Below are positions 1-7,339 of a stretch of DNA of 8,673 bases, piece by piece. Origin of the DNA: Candidatus Peregrinibacteria bacterium (GTDB lineage Bacteria; Patescibacteriota; Gracilibacteria; UBA1369); NCBI GenBank assembly GCA_014729615.1, contig WJJQ01000103.1:1-8673 (forward strand). The letters run 5' to 3'. Within the stretch, counting starts at the first letter, position 1. Every line of letters starts with the position of its first letter. A program made the position numbers and the translations under genes. The notes under the pieces were generated by a model. The model was not told where the DNA came from. It did no database searches and saw only the letters and a list, made by a program, of their open reading frames with translations.

Positions 1-1
1 A

Positions 2-610
2 ATCCTTTTTATTAATGTTGAAGGTCAATGCACTCCTTGCAACGATTCATGGGAGCACAATTTATTTGAAATAGTTCAAATTATCAAAGCTTTACGTTTA
101 ATTAAGGCATACAATTATTTTGGAATAACTGACGTAGGTGTAAAAAAACTTGTTAACAGCGAACTAGAACAAGTAGCTAAAAGTATAGAAATGGGTTATC
201 CCAAAGAAAGTAAAAGCCATGTAGCAAGCACGGTAGCATTTGCTCAAACAGCAAAACTGGATTCCGATGAATTTACCGATTTTGAAGAAAAACTGCGGGC
301 ACAAGCTTTTTTTGCTGATATTGCCGCTAATTTACAGGAAAAACTTGCTCGAATTACGGATGAGCAAAAAATGTGTGTCGAAAACGGAGATCACGTTGAT
401 TGCCCTGTTTTAACTGACTCTGACATTCCCTATACAAAAATTGAAACGGCAATGGCAACCGAAAATGTTAAACAAGGAAATTCACAATATCGCGAAAAAA
501 TTACCACTTTGATTAATGATGCGTTCGACAAACGGGACCAAAATGAACCTATCAAAGGAGCTGAAATTTTAAATGCTGTAGATTGTGCTTTACCAACAGA
601 GATTAAGTAA
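2..610 (+). CDS. Unrecognised protein, C-terminal 202 residues (5' partial)
   Basis: The frame is open from the first complete codon at base 2 to a TAA at 608-610, so the start lies outside the window. An internal ATG at 191 is in the same frame, but the 63 codons before it read like protein, so it is probably not the true start. The visible part is hydrophilic, mostly predicted helical, and acidic, with no membrane segment. It has a CxxC pair (CTPC, visible residues 10-13) and further cysteines near visible residues 121, 128 and 194, which could bind metal or form disulfides. I do not recognise the family and assign no function. It runs in the same direction as the zinc-uptake pair that follows, but 139 bases with a separate promoter lie between them, so it is probably not in that operon. 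Confidence is good that it is coding and nil for function. Confidence 0.75.
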   Translation: MLFINVEGQCTPCNDSWEHNLFEIVQIIKALRLIKAYNYFGITDVGVKKLVNSELEQVAKSIEMGYPKESKSHVASTVAFAQTAKLDSDEFTDFEEKLRAQAFFADIAANLQEKLARITDEQKMCVENGDHVDCPVLTDSDIPYTKIETAMATENVKQGNSQYREKITTLINDAFDKRDQNEPIKGAEILNAVDCALPTEIK

Positions 611-622
611 AAAAAGTTAGAG

Positions 623-660
623 AAAAATTAATTTTTAGCACCTGCCGGTATTCAATACGG
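623..660 (+). terminator. Possible weak terminator or hairpin pair after the first gene
   Basis: Thirteen bases after the stop codon lies an A/T-only palindrome (AAAAATTAATTTTT, 623-636). It is followed by a second small hairpin (CCGGTATTCAATACGG, 645-660) with one bulged G. Neither is a classic GC-rich stem with a T tail. They may end transcription of the preceding gene weakly, or may be chance A+T-rich structure. Confidence 0.2.
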
Positions 661-694
661 AATTCATTTGCTAATGGTAGTATTATTGCCTTTA

Positions 695-723
695 ATGAAA
701 GCAATAACATATGTTAATATAAT
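695..723 (+). promoter_or_regulatory. Sigma-70-type promoter of zupT and the fur-type gene
   Basis: A perfect -10 hexamer TATAAT (718-723) sits 17 bases downstream of ATGAAA (695-700), which matches the TTGACA -35 box at four of six positions. Transcription would start near 730, leaving a leader of about 20 bases before the ATG at 750. That leader is A-rich and has no Shine-Dalgarno sequence. The call rests on sequence only. Confidence 0.5.
705..716. promoter_or_regulatory. Perfect palindrome inside the zupT promoter, candidate Fur/Zur-type operator
   Basis: TAACATATGTTA is a perfect 12-base inverted repeat lying wholly in the spacer between the -35 and -10 boxes, so a bound repressor would block RNA polymerase. 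The second gene of the operon encodes a Fur-superfamily repressor, and such proteins bind A/T-rich dyads at promoters of metal-uptake genes. The site does not exactly match the Fur or Zur consensus of well-studied bacteria, and in A+T-rich DNA a 12-base dyad can arise by chance. Confidence 0.35.
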
Positions 724-749
724 CAAAGCTCACAAACACAAATAAAAAT

Positions 750-1565
750 ATGCTTGAATTAAACAATGTACTGTTCGCCTTCGGATTGACCGTTTTTGCG
801 GGTCTTTCGACAGGAATTGGCAGTGCTCTCGCTTTTTTTGCAACAAGAACCAATACAAAACTGCTTTCTTTGTCTTTAGGTTTTTCCGCGGGCGTCATGA
901 TTTATGTTTCCTTTGTAGAGATTTTGGCAAAATCGCAGGATGCTATGGCATCATATCTTGGAGAAGTTCAAGGTGCTTGGGCGGCTGTTTTGGCCTTTTT
1001 CGGAGGGATTACGCTGATAGCATTAATTGATAAATTTATTCCTGATTATGAAAATCCCCATGAAATTCATGATACAAGCGAAATGAAAGATAAAAATGCC
1101 GCAATGAAGTATAAAAAACTGCGCAGTGTGGGGCTTTTTACAGCTTTAGCTATTGCCATTCATAATTTTCCTGAGGGACTGGCAACATTTATAGGCGCGT
1201 TGTCTGACCCCGCGCTTGGTATTGCGGTTGCTATAGCCATCGCTATTCATAATATTCCCGAAGGTATTGCCGTTTCCATTCCCATTTATTATGGTACCGG
1301 GAGCAGAAAAAAAGCATTTATGTTCTCCTTTTTATCGGGGGTGGCTGAGCCGGTAGGCGCGATTATAGGATACCTGGTCTTACGGAGCTTCATAAATGAT
1401 CTTACTTTTGGAATACTCTTTGGTATGGTTGCGGGCATAATGGTATTCATTTCTTTAGATGAACTTTTACCCGCGGCACAAAAATATGGTGAGCATCATT
1501 TAGCAATATATGGCCTCATAGCCGGTATGGGAGTTATGGCAATGAGCCTGCTGCTCCTAATGTAA
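750..1565 (+). CDS. zupT: ZIP-family metal transporter, ZupT type
   Basis: This 271-residue integral membrane protein probably imports divalent metal, chiefly zinc and possibly iron or manganese, across the cytoplasmic membrane. The two family metal-site motifs are intact: HNFPEG (residues 138-143) and HNIPEG (167-172), in consecutive membrane helices. The next helix has SGVAEP with Glu200, and SLDELLP (235-241) follows. About eight hydrophobic segments can be seen. The loop at about 94-125 between the third and fourth is hydrophilic and carries His104 and His107, a short version of the His-bearing variable loop of ZIP proteins. The length is close to E. coli ZupT (257 residues). The ATG at 750 is chosen because the protein then begins directly with the first family helix. 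The stop is 20 bases before a Fur-type repressor gene, so the two are very likely co-transcribed and metal-controlled. Confidence 0.93.
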   Translation: MLELNNVLFAFGLTVFAGLSTGIGSALAFFATRTNTKLLSLSLGFSAGVMIYVSFVEILAKSQDAMASYLGEVQGAWAAVLAFFGGITLIALIDKFIPDYENPHEIHDTSEMKDKNAAMKYKKLRSVGLFTALAIAIHNFPEGLATFIGALSDPALGIAVAIAIAIHNIPEGIAVSIPIYYGTGSRKKAFMFSFLSGVAEPVGAIIGYLVLRSFINDLTFGILFGMVAGIMVFISLDELLPAAQKYGEHHLAIYGLIAGMGVMAMSLLLLM

Positions 1566-1585
1566 TCAATTTTATTAAAAAACTC

Positions 1586-2020
1586 ATGACACACCTGGCG
1601 GAATTAAAAGAGACTCTACGAAAAAAAGGTTTCAGAATAACAAAACCGCGCCTTGCGGTCATTGACGTGCTAAGAAAAGCTGAAAAACCGCTTTCTCCTT
1701 ATGACATTCAAAAGCGTTTAAACTCAGATTTTAAAATTAATACGGTAACAATTTACAGAATTCTCAATTTGTTCGGGAAAATAGGATTAGTTCATCGTAC
1801 TCATACAAAAGAAGGGTATGTATGTTGCGATTCAAACAAGCCCGGATGCCATTTTCTGGCTATTTGTAAAAAATGTGGAAGAAAAAAAGAATTTACAATT
1901 AAAGAATGCGCTATTCTTTCACTCATTCCTAAAGATTTGCCTTTTAAAAATATTGAACACATTTCTGAAATTGCCGGCATTTGCCTTTCATGCTCAAAAT
2001 CCAAAAACACATACACATAA
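1586..2020 (+). CDS. Fur-superfamily metal-responsive repressor (possibly Zur-like)
   Basis: This 144-residue cytoplasmic DNA-binding repressor has the usual Fur-family length. The N-terminal winged helix includes RITKPRLAVIDVL (residues 17-29) and the recognition helix TVTIYRILNLF (53-63). The C-terminal half has two CxxC pairs, Cys94/Cys97 and Cys133/Cys136, which form the structural zinc site in many Fur, Zur and PerR proteins. His89, just before CKKC, and His125 are likely regulatory metal ligands. The usual His-rich stretch before the first CxxC is reduced to GCHFLAIC, and extra cysteines occur at 80, 81, 88 and 108. The gene lies 20 bases after zupT in the same direction, so it probably represses its own operon when metal is plentiful. 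Zinc sensing is inferred only from this pairing; Fur- or PerR-type specificity cannot be excluded. The last codons converge with the metallopeptidase remnant on the other strand, 17 bases away. Confidence 0.9.
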   Translation: MTHLAELKETLRKKGFRITKPRLAVIDVLRKAEKPLSPYDIQKRLNSDFKINTVTIYRILNLFGKIGLVHRTHTKEGYVCCDSNKPGCHFLAICKKCGRKKEFTIKECAILSLIPKDLPFKNIEHISEIAGICLSCSKSKNTYT

Positions 2021-2037
2021 ACATAAACAGCCTTTTT

Positions 2038-2834
2038 TCATTCCTCGCGCAGGAACCGAGGCAAATTTTCTTGTCCCAACCACTTTCTCACTATTTTCAA
2101 AATGGTTAACCAATCGTTTTCATTAACATATTCTTGGGGAGTCTCATTGTCATAATAACCAATGCTCAAGTTTACACCGCAAATATCTTTGCAAAGAACC
2201 ACTATGTCGGTCCAATAATTCTTTCCTCTATTTTTAAAACCGGTAGAACCGGCAATGTATGAAACGAATTCAGCAGATCCAACCTCATAAGTCTTGAACT
2301 CATTTTTTCCATCAAGATCAAATTCAACCATAAACTGATGCTCCTGCAATGTGTCACTAATATTTGAAACATTTTCCACCAAATAACGTGCCGCAACCAC
2401 GCCATTTTCCTCGCCACTGGTAATAAGCATGGAATGACCCAAATCCCATAATTCCCAAAGTGTGGCAATGTCAACCCTATCGTTGACACCTATCCCCGTT
2501 TTTTATTTTCTGAATAAATACAGCCATTGCTGTTCGCAAGTGTGGGCGGAAAATTTTCAATTTCATCCCACACAGTATCGGCATGAGCCACAAGAACCAC
2601 ACGATCATTTCTGGTTCCTGGTATGAACATAAAATGACAATCCCCACGCCCTTCCTCAATTGGAGCGGGCGCGTTATTAATTAAGTTTTCTTGCATTGCC
2701 CTGTTTCTGAACATTAAAAAAATTTCTTCTTTTTTCAGTTTTAAAATGCTCACCAACGATTGTATTTGGTTTGTTTTTGGATGCTTATCTGAAGCATTTT
2801 CATTTAAAGATTCGATCCGTTTTATTCCTTTCAA
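2038..2834 (-). pseudogene. Zinc metallopeptidase-like gene (M20/M28/M42 type), frameshifted
   Basis: Two minus-strand frames together form one protein of about 265 residues. The first begins at a TTG (2834), with a stop codon just before it, and reads to TAG at 2490. The second takes over at the A6 run at 2499-2504 and ends with TGA at 2038. Across the join, one reused base gives a continuous family core: RGDCHFMFIPG (63-73), AHADTV with the zinc-ligand His84 and Asp86, GIGVNDR (114-120), the Glu pair EE at 142-143, FDLDG (172-176) and TDIVVLCKDICGVNLS near 210-224. Canonical proteins have Asp-Asp in the GxxDDR motif, and this one has Asn-Asp, which changes the metal-bridging residue. A late His expected in the YYNEHT-like motif is replaced by Glu231. 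Frameshift plus altered ligands argue for a decayed gene. A sequencing error or -1 recoding remain possible. Downstream of a membrane-anchored protein gene, with no clear link to it. Confidence 0.75.
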
Positions 2835-2880
2835 TTAATAAGGGTAAAGATCTTGTAGAAATAACTTATTGATAGATTCG

Positions 2881-2911
2881 ATTGTACACTAATTCATGGC
2901 GTTTTACACAA
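2881..2911 (-). promoter_or_regulatory. Weak candidate promoter of the metallopeptidase-like gene
   Basis: On the minus strand, TACAAT (2881-2886) matches the -10 box at five of six positions. A TTGTGT (2906-2911) stands 19 bases upstream as a poor, slightly distant -35 box. Transcription would start about 40 bases before the TTG at 2834. The spacing is not ideal, so this is tentative. Confidence 0.3.
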
Positions 2912-2925
2912 TTCTAAGGCTACAC

Positions 2926-3537
2926 TTAAAAATTATTTACTGTAATGTTCATTCGCTTTAAATCTTCTCCATTCAGCTGCTTATTAACAATCTTGTTTCT
3001 GTATAAAATATCCGCCAATTGTTGTCCTTCAGGCCATTTTTCAATATTTTCCAGTTTACCGTTTTTTTCAGCAAATTTTTTCAAACTTGCGTCGCAATAC
3101 CACCATTGGCCATAGTCCGCCAAAACCAAAAATTCATCACTTCCTTCAATTTTCCATGAGCTTAAAAATTTCTGGTTGTAATCAATAAATGGTATGCCAT
3201 TACCAATTCCAAATGGATGTGTTAAATATTCGAAATCGTCAACCAAAATGCTTTCTCCATTTTGTTCTAAATAAATATTACCACTACTATAACCTTCAGG
3301 ATCGCAATCCGTTAGGCTGCTGGTAGCGCATTGAGTTCGTGTTTTATTAATAACGAATTTAAGTTTATACGAATCATCACTATTTGAAATTACAACCCAA
3401 TCTCGCTCCGCAACATTTTCGCTGGCAAACAATATTGAATGGAAATAAGGAATATTAGGGCTTAAAAAATACAAAGATACAATGACTATCAAAAAAAATA
3501 CGCCAATGCCGATGAATATTTTAATTTTGCTTTTCAT
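2926..3537 (-). CDS. Unrecognised membrane-anchored protein, likely extracytoplasmic
   Basis: This 203-residue protein has a basic N-terminus (MKSKIK), then one hydrophobic segment at about residues 7-25, then a soluble domain with no further membrane segment. This predicts an N-terminal anchor or uncleaved signal with the rest outside the cell. No lipobox cysteine follows the hydrophobic stretch. The domain is rich in aromatic and acidic residues and has cysteines near 69, 77 and 146, so one disulfide is possible. The ATG at 3537 is preferred. An upstream in-frame ATG at 3609 would add 24 polar, Cys-rich residues before the signal segment, which is unlikely. There is no Shine-Dalgarno sequence. 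The family is not recognised and no function is offered. It lies between the copper operon terminator and the metallopeptidase remnant, about 100 bases after the terminator, so it is probably transcribed separately from copA. Confidence 0.7.
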   Translation of the reverse strand: MKSKIKIFIGIGVFFLIVIVSLYFLSPNIPYFHSILFASENVAERDWVVISNSDDSYKLKFVINKTRTQCATSSLTDCDPEGYSSGNIYLEQNGESILVDDFEYLTHPFGIGNGIPFIDYNQKFLSSWKIEGSDEFLVLADYGQWWYCDASLKKFAEKNGKLENIEKWPEGQQLADILYRNKIVNKQLNGEDLKRMNITVNNF

Positions 3538-3574
3538 TTTTTTTGATTTATTCGAAAAATTTGAACAAGAATTA

Positions 3575-3603
3575 AGTGTACATAATGCTTTTTCATTAGT
3601 AAA
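3575..3603 (-). promoter_or_regulatory. Weak candidate promoter of the membrane-anchored protein gene
   Basis: On the minus strand, TTTACT (3598-3603) and TACACT (3575-3580) each match the sigma-70 boxes at four of six positions and are exactly 17 bases apart. They lie between the copper operon terminator and the ATG at 3537. Such matches are common by chance in A+T-rich DNA. Confidence 0.25.
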
Positions 3604-3636
3604 GCACAAAAAAGCTTATCATTAAGCCAAAAACCA

Positions 3637-3664
3637 AAAACAGTATGCCCGGGTATACTGTTTT
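3637..3664 (-). terminator. Rho-independent terminator of the copper operon
   Basis: A perfect 10-base inverted repeat (AAAACAGTAT at 3637-3646 against ATACTGTTTT at 3655-3664) encloses an eight-base loop, GCCCGGGT. It begins 32 bases after the copA stop codon. Read on the minus strand, the stem runs into a T-rich tail (TTTTTGGTTTTTGG), as expected for intrinsic termination of a minus-strand transcript. No plus-strand gene ends nearby, so it serves csoR-fusion-copA. Confidence 0.8.
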
Positions 3665-3696
3665 GATGCTCCGCTCGCACTCCCGCGCTCGCTTTT

Positions 3697-5976
3697 CTAC
3701 CCTCTCTTCAAACGTAAACTGTTTAACACTACCGATACCGAACTGAACGCCATGGCGGCACTTGCGATAATTGGCGAAAGTAAAATGCCAAAAAACGGAT
3801 ACAAAACCCCGGCGGCAACCGGAATGGCAATTACATTGTAACCAAATGCCCAAACCAAATTTTGCTTAATAACTCGCAAAGTGCGATTCGAAATTTCAAT
3901 AGCTTCAACAACTTTATCAACTGTGCCATGTACCAAAACCATGTCCCCGGCTTCTTTTGCAATGTCGGTCCCTGTACCCATGGCTATGCCTATATTGGCT
4001 TCAGCAAGAGCGGGTGCGTCATTAATTCCATCACCAACCATAGCAACAAACAATCCTTCAGCTTTCAGTTTTTTAATCTGTTCAGTTTTTTCAGTAGGCA
4101 AAACTTCTGCAATAACCCTATCAATCCCAAGCTTATCGGCAATAAAACTGGCAGTGTCTTTATGGTCTCCGGTCAGCATCACAACTTCTATTCCCTTTTT
4201 ATGCAACGCCCGCACGGCTTCCTTCGCTTCTTTTTTTGGCTTGTCAAAAAGAGCAAATAAAGCAATCAACTTACCACCCGCAGCCATTGAAACTACAGTT
4301 TTTCCTTCACCGTTTAACGCTGCAGCCCTTTCGTTTAAACCTTTATTTGCCTCAATTTTAAATTTGGACATCAGCTTGTCATTACCGATTACCAACGGCT
4401 GCCCGTCAATTTTTCCGCTAACACCCATTCCTTCATGCATCTTAAAATCTTCGGTTTTTATGTCCAAATAATCTAAACTGTCTTCATCCGCCTTTCTCGT
4501 AATAGCTTCCGATAAAGGATGTTCAGACAAATGCTCCAATGCTGCGGCAGCAGTCAGCCACTTCTTCGCGTCTGCGGAAGATTCACATATAATTTCATCC
4601 ACTACCGGCTTACCTTCGGTCAAAGTACCTGTTTTATCAAAAACAATGGCATCAATTTGATGAGCATGTTCAAGCGATTCGGCGTTTTTAATAAGGATTC
4701 CATGTCGGGCCGCTTTTCCGGTTCCCACCATAACAGCTGTTGGCGTGGCAAGCCCAAGAGCGCAAGGACAGGCAATAATCAAAACAGCGGTTGCTATATA
4801 AATGGATGTGGAAATCACATTTCCCGGCAGCGATATTCCCAGTCCCGTCGCGAAAAATTGCCAAAAAACAAAACCACTCACAGCAATAATAATTACAATC
4901 GGCACAAAAATCCCCGAAATTTGGTCGGCCAGTTTTTGAATTGGAGCACGCGTTCCCTGAGCCTCTTCCACCATTTTTATAATTTGCGAAAGCAAAGTAT
5001 CCTTGCCGATTTTTTCCACTTTAAACTTTATGGCGCCCGATTTATTCACTGTAGCTCCAATAACTTTGTCACCAACGCTTTTTTCAATAGGAATAGATTC
5101 ACCGGTCACAGCCGCCTCGTCAATGGACGCATTACCTTCAATAATTTCTCCATCAAGAGCAATCTTTTCACCTGATCGAACCACCACAATATCGCCAACA
5201 GCCAGTTTATCAACGCTAACTTTTACCTCTTTTCCATCCTTCAACACGGTCGCTTCTTTCGCCTGCAACTGGAACAGTTTTTTTATTGCGTCATTAGCTT
5301 TAGATTTAGCTTTCGATTCAAAAAACCTTCCCAACAAAATGAAGAAAACAATAAATGCGGCCGCTTCAAAAAAGACGTCTTGCTGAATGTCGGCAAATAC
5401 CCACGGTAAAAAGGTAACCACGCTCGAAAACAACCAGGCGGTAGTAGTACCTAAGGCAACCAACGTATCCATGTTAAAATTGCCAGATTTCAAGGCATTA
5501 AATGTGCCGGTGTAAAATCCGCTTCCTCCATAAAAAAGTATTACCGATGCCAGAACAAACTGAACAACAAAAAACAAATTAATTTCTACACCGCCAACAG
5601 CAAACATTCCTAATGGAGCATGACCCATTTCAAACAATCCGAAAGCTTGCAAAATCATTCCCACCATCATCAAAGCAAAGGGGATCAGAGCAATTCCCAC
5701 TACCAACAATTTGCGACTTAATTTTTTATGCGCCTTCTGATTTGCAGTTGTTTTTTCAGAGTCATCTTTAACTAATTTGTAATTTCCTACACTACCCACA
5801 ATTTTAGCAATTTCATTGAAATTCAGCGCGCTATCATCGTATTCAATCAACAAAGTTTCCGTCGAAAAATTAACATTGACAGATTTAACTGCTTTTTTTT
5901 CACCAAGAGCCATTTCAATGACTTTTTTACATGACGCGCAATGCATCCCCACAATAGCAAAAGTTTCTTTTTTCAT
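3697..5976 (-). CDS. copA: Copper-exporting P1B-type ATPase
   Basis: This 759-residue ATP-driven Cu(I) pump of the cytoplasmic membrane is the usual size for CopA with a single metal-binding domain. Residues 1-70 form an HMA domain with GMHCASC (Cys13, Cys16). The membrane metal site has CPC at 403-405, and the last two helices carry YN (713-714) and MAFSS (742-746), the set typical of Cu(I)-specific P1B-1 pumps. Catalytic parts are complete: TGES (291-294, dephosphorylation), DKTGT (447-451, phosphorylated Asp447), SEHP (484-487, nucleotide binding), TGDH (602-605) and GDGINDAP (648-655). Eight membrane segments are expected from the family. The gene is last in a three-gene operon, 17 bases after the HMA/cupredoxin fusion gene, and is followed by a strong terminator. 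Transcription is probably controlled by CsoR from the promoter near 7688. The start lacks a Shine-Dalgarno sequence, so translation may depend on the tight spacing. Nothing is truncated. Confidence 0.96.
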   Translation of the reverse strand: MKKETFAIVGMHCASCKKVIEMALGEKKAVKSVNVNFSTETLLIEYDDSALNFNEIAKIVGSVGNYKLVKDDSEKTTANQKAHKKLSRKLLVVGIALIPFALMMVGMILQAFGLFEMGHAPLGMFAVGGVEINLFFVVQFVLASVILFYGGSGFYTGTFNALKSGNFNMDTLVALGTTTAWLFSSVVTFLPWVFADIQQDVFFEAAAFIVFFILLGRFFESKAKSKANDAIKKLFQLQAKEATVLKDGKEVKVSVDKLAVGDIVVVRSGEKIALDGEIIEGNASIDEAAVTGESIPIEKSVGDKVIGATVNKSGAIKFKVEKIGKDTLLSQIIKMVEEAQGTRAPIQKLADQISGIFVPIVIIIAVSGFVFWQFFATGLGISLPGNVISTSIYIATAVLIIACPCALGLATPTAVMVGTGKAARHGILIKNAESLEHAHQIDAIVFDKTGTLTEGKPVVDEIICESSADAKKWLTAAAALEHLSEHPLSEAITRKADEDSLDYLDIKTEDFKMHEGMGVSGKIDGQPLVIGNDKLMSKFKIEANKGLNERAAALNGEGKTVVSMAAGGKLIALFALFDKPKKEAKEAVRALHKKGIEVVMLTGDHKDTASFIADKLGIDRVIAEVLPTEKTEQIKKLKAEGLFVAMVGDGINDAPALAEANIGIAMGTGTDIAKEAGDMVLVHGTVDKVVEAIEISNRTLRVIKQNLVWAFGYNVIAIPVAAGVLYPFFGILLSPIIASAAMAFSSVSVVLNSLRLKRG

Positions 5977-5993
5977 ATTTATAATTTGTCAAT

Positions 5994-7337
5994 TTATGTA
6001 AATTTTACTGTTATCGGCGTGACCATACCCATTGAACAGGTAATTTTATATGATCCCGCTTTTGGCTCACCCAAATCAATAATATTTTCCCCTTTTTCAA
6101 GGAGCACATAATCATCCATTAATCCGAAAACCGTTAATGCGACAGCGCAACCATATGCATCTTTATTATCAACTACCAGTTTGGTCTGTTTCCCCGCTTC
6201 AAATTCACTTTCACCTTTAAGGATGTAATCAAAGTCCGTTGCGACCAAATTTATCACTTGTTCTTCTCCCATTGCTTCATATTCCGCGTCGGATTCCACT
6301 TCGATAGTCGCAGCGGAAGATGTTCTTAAGTCGCTCAAACTGGGCAAACCCAATACATTGAACTGACTGTTAATGTTGTATAAAGCAAAGAAAATTAGAA
6401 CTATTCCCACTACCTGATTAAAAACGACGCTCAAGTGAGGCTTTTTTCCAAAGCTAACACTGGTCGCGCTAATTACAAGCAATGCCGGCAGTGTACCAAG
6501 CGCGAAAACAGCCATAATAATTGCTCCCGCCACAAAGGACCCCGACGCAAGCGCCAGTCCTTGTGCGATCAATGTAAATCCGCAAGGCAGAAAAAAAGTC
6601 AATGCACCCACTATATATGCTGAACTACCTTTGCTGCTACTTGCGGCCACTTTCGCGCTTACAGATTTTGGTAAAGCCAAACGTATTTTTTGGGCAAATT
6701 TAAACTCCAGCATTTGCAAAGCCAGAATAACCATCACAACCGACACTGCAATTACCAACAATGCCGTTAAGAAAATTCCGTTAAATTTAATTACGGAACC
6801 AAGCAGGCCAAGCAACCCCCCTAGAACAATAAACGAAAGTAACCTGGACGCATGAAATGCCGTATGAGATTCAACCGCATTTTTTTGCCAATGTTTTGAA
6901 AGGGATAATAAGATTCCACCGATCAATGCGGCACAACTGGAAACACTGGCGATTAATCCAAGTAAAAATATTGTTACCAGCGAAGCTGTGCTATCGACGC
7001 TCACATATTTACCCAATTGCAATTGCTCAAACAAATAAAAAAGTACCAAAACCAAAACCGCAATGGTCAAACTTTTAAACAGTTTGGGCTTTGTTTTAAC
7101 TTTTTCCTTTTCTTCCGACACTGAATAATTAAGCTTTTTCAACTTGGAATTCAGCTTTTTAATTTTAATTTTAGTCCCCGGTTGAAAGTAAATATTCGCG
7201 CTGTTGCTATTCAGCGATACGTCTGCGTATTCAACTCCCGGTATTTTAAGCAGTTCCTTTTCAATTAAGATTTCGCACGATGCGCAATGCATCCCTTTAA
7301 TAAAAAGAGTTTTTTGTTTTAGATTTTCTTTTTGCAT
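5994..7337 (-). CDS. HMA / DsbD-SafE-like membrane / cupredoxin-like fusion protein, probable copper handling
   Basis: This 447-residue protein has three parts. Residues about 9-73 are an HMA copper-binding domain with GMHCASC (Cys18, Cys21), like the one in CopA. Residues about 88-322 have seven hydrophobic segments resembling the TauE/SafE-UreH and DsbD transmembrane families, with SSCAALIGG (Cys135) and LPCGFT (Cys252). These two cysteines may be a redox or copper pair within the membrane. After a Glu-rich linker, residues about 360-447 form a cupredoxin-like beta domain with Cys397 and CSMGM (Cys434, Met436, Met438). Seven segments put the HMA domain in the cytoplasm and the cupredoxin outside. 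It may pass copper or electrons across the membrane or deliver copper to the outer domain; the direction is not shown by sequence. The usual first cupredoxin His seems to be replaced by Cys397. The gene starts two bases after csoR ends and lies 17 bases before copA. The domain order is familiar from proteins annotated as sulfite exporter TauE/SafE family, but the function is unproven. Confidence 0.85.
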   Translation of the reverse strand: MQKENLKQKTLFIKGMHCASCEILIEKELLKIPGVEYADVSLNSNSANIYFQPGTKIKIKKLNSKLKKLNYSVSEEKEKVKTKPKLFKSLTIAVLVLVLFYLFEQLQLGKYVSVDSTASLVTIFLLGLIASVSSCAALIGGILLSLSKHWQKNAVESHTAFHASRLLSFIVLGGLLGLLGSVIKFNGIFLTALLVIAVSVVMVILALQMLEFKFAQKIRLALPKSVSAKVAASSSKGSSAYIVGALTFFLPCGFTLIAQGLALASGSFVAGAIIMAVFALGTLPALLVISATSVSFGKKPHLSVVFNQVVGIVLIFFALYNINSQFNVLGLPSLSDLRTSSAATIEVESDAEYEAMGEEQVINLVATDFDYILKGESEFEAGKQTKLVVDNKDAYGCAVALTVFGLMDDYVLLEKGENIIDLGEPKAGSYKITCSMGMVTPITVKFT

Positions 7338-7339
7338 TA

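Noticed and set aside
1818..2126. 102-codon plus-strand frame overlapping the fur-type gene end
   Set aside because: It overlaps a well-supported gene, and its translation has no protein-like pattern.
2781..2797. Hairpin ATGCTT-ATCTG-AAGCAT followed by T residues on the plus strand
   Set aside because: It lies inside the coding part of the minus-strand metallopeptidase remnant, and no plus-strand gene ends there.
2808..2882. Nine-base direct repeat AGATTCGAT at 2808-2816 and 2874-2882
   Set aside because: It is too short, occurs only twice, and no mobile element lies between the copies; chance is sufficient.
3538..3609. Upstream in-frame ATG extending the membrane-anchored protein by 24 residues
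   Set aside because: The extension puts polar, Cys-rich residues before the signal-like segment and overlaps the candidate promoter; ATG 3537 fits better.
3596..3853. 85-codon minus-strand frame covering the copA end and terminator
   Set aside because: It overlaps the conserved copA C-terminus in another frame and runs through the terminator hairpin.
3881..4471. 196-codon plus-strand open frame opposite the 3' part of copA
   Set aside because: It mirrors the codons of copA motifs on the other strand, and its Ser/Ala/Pro-rich translation looks non-coding.
4519..5175. 218-codon open frame on the plus strand opposite copA
   Set aside because: It is antisense to an unmistakable ATPase gene, and its translation is low-complexity, rich in Asn, Ser and Phe, with no family features.
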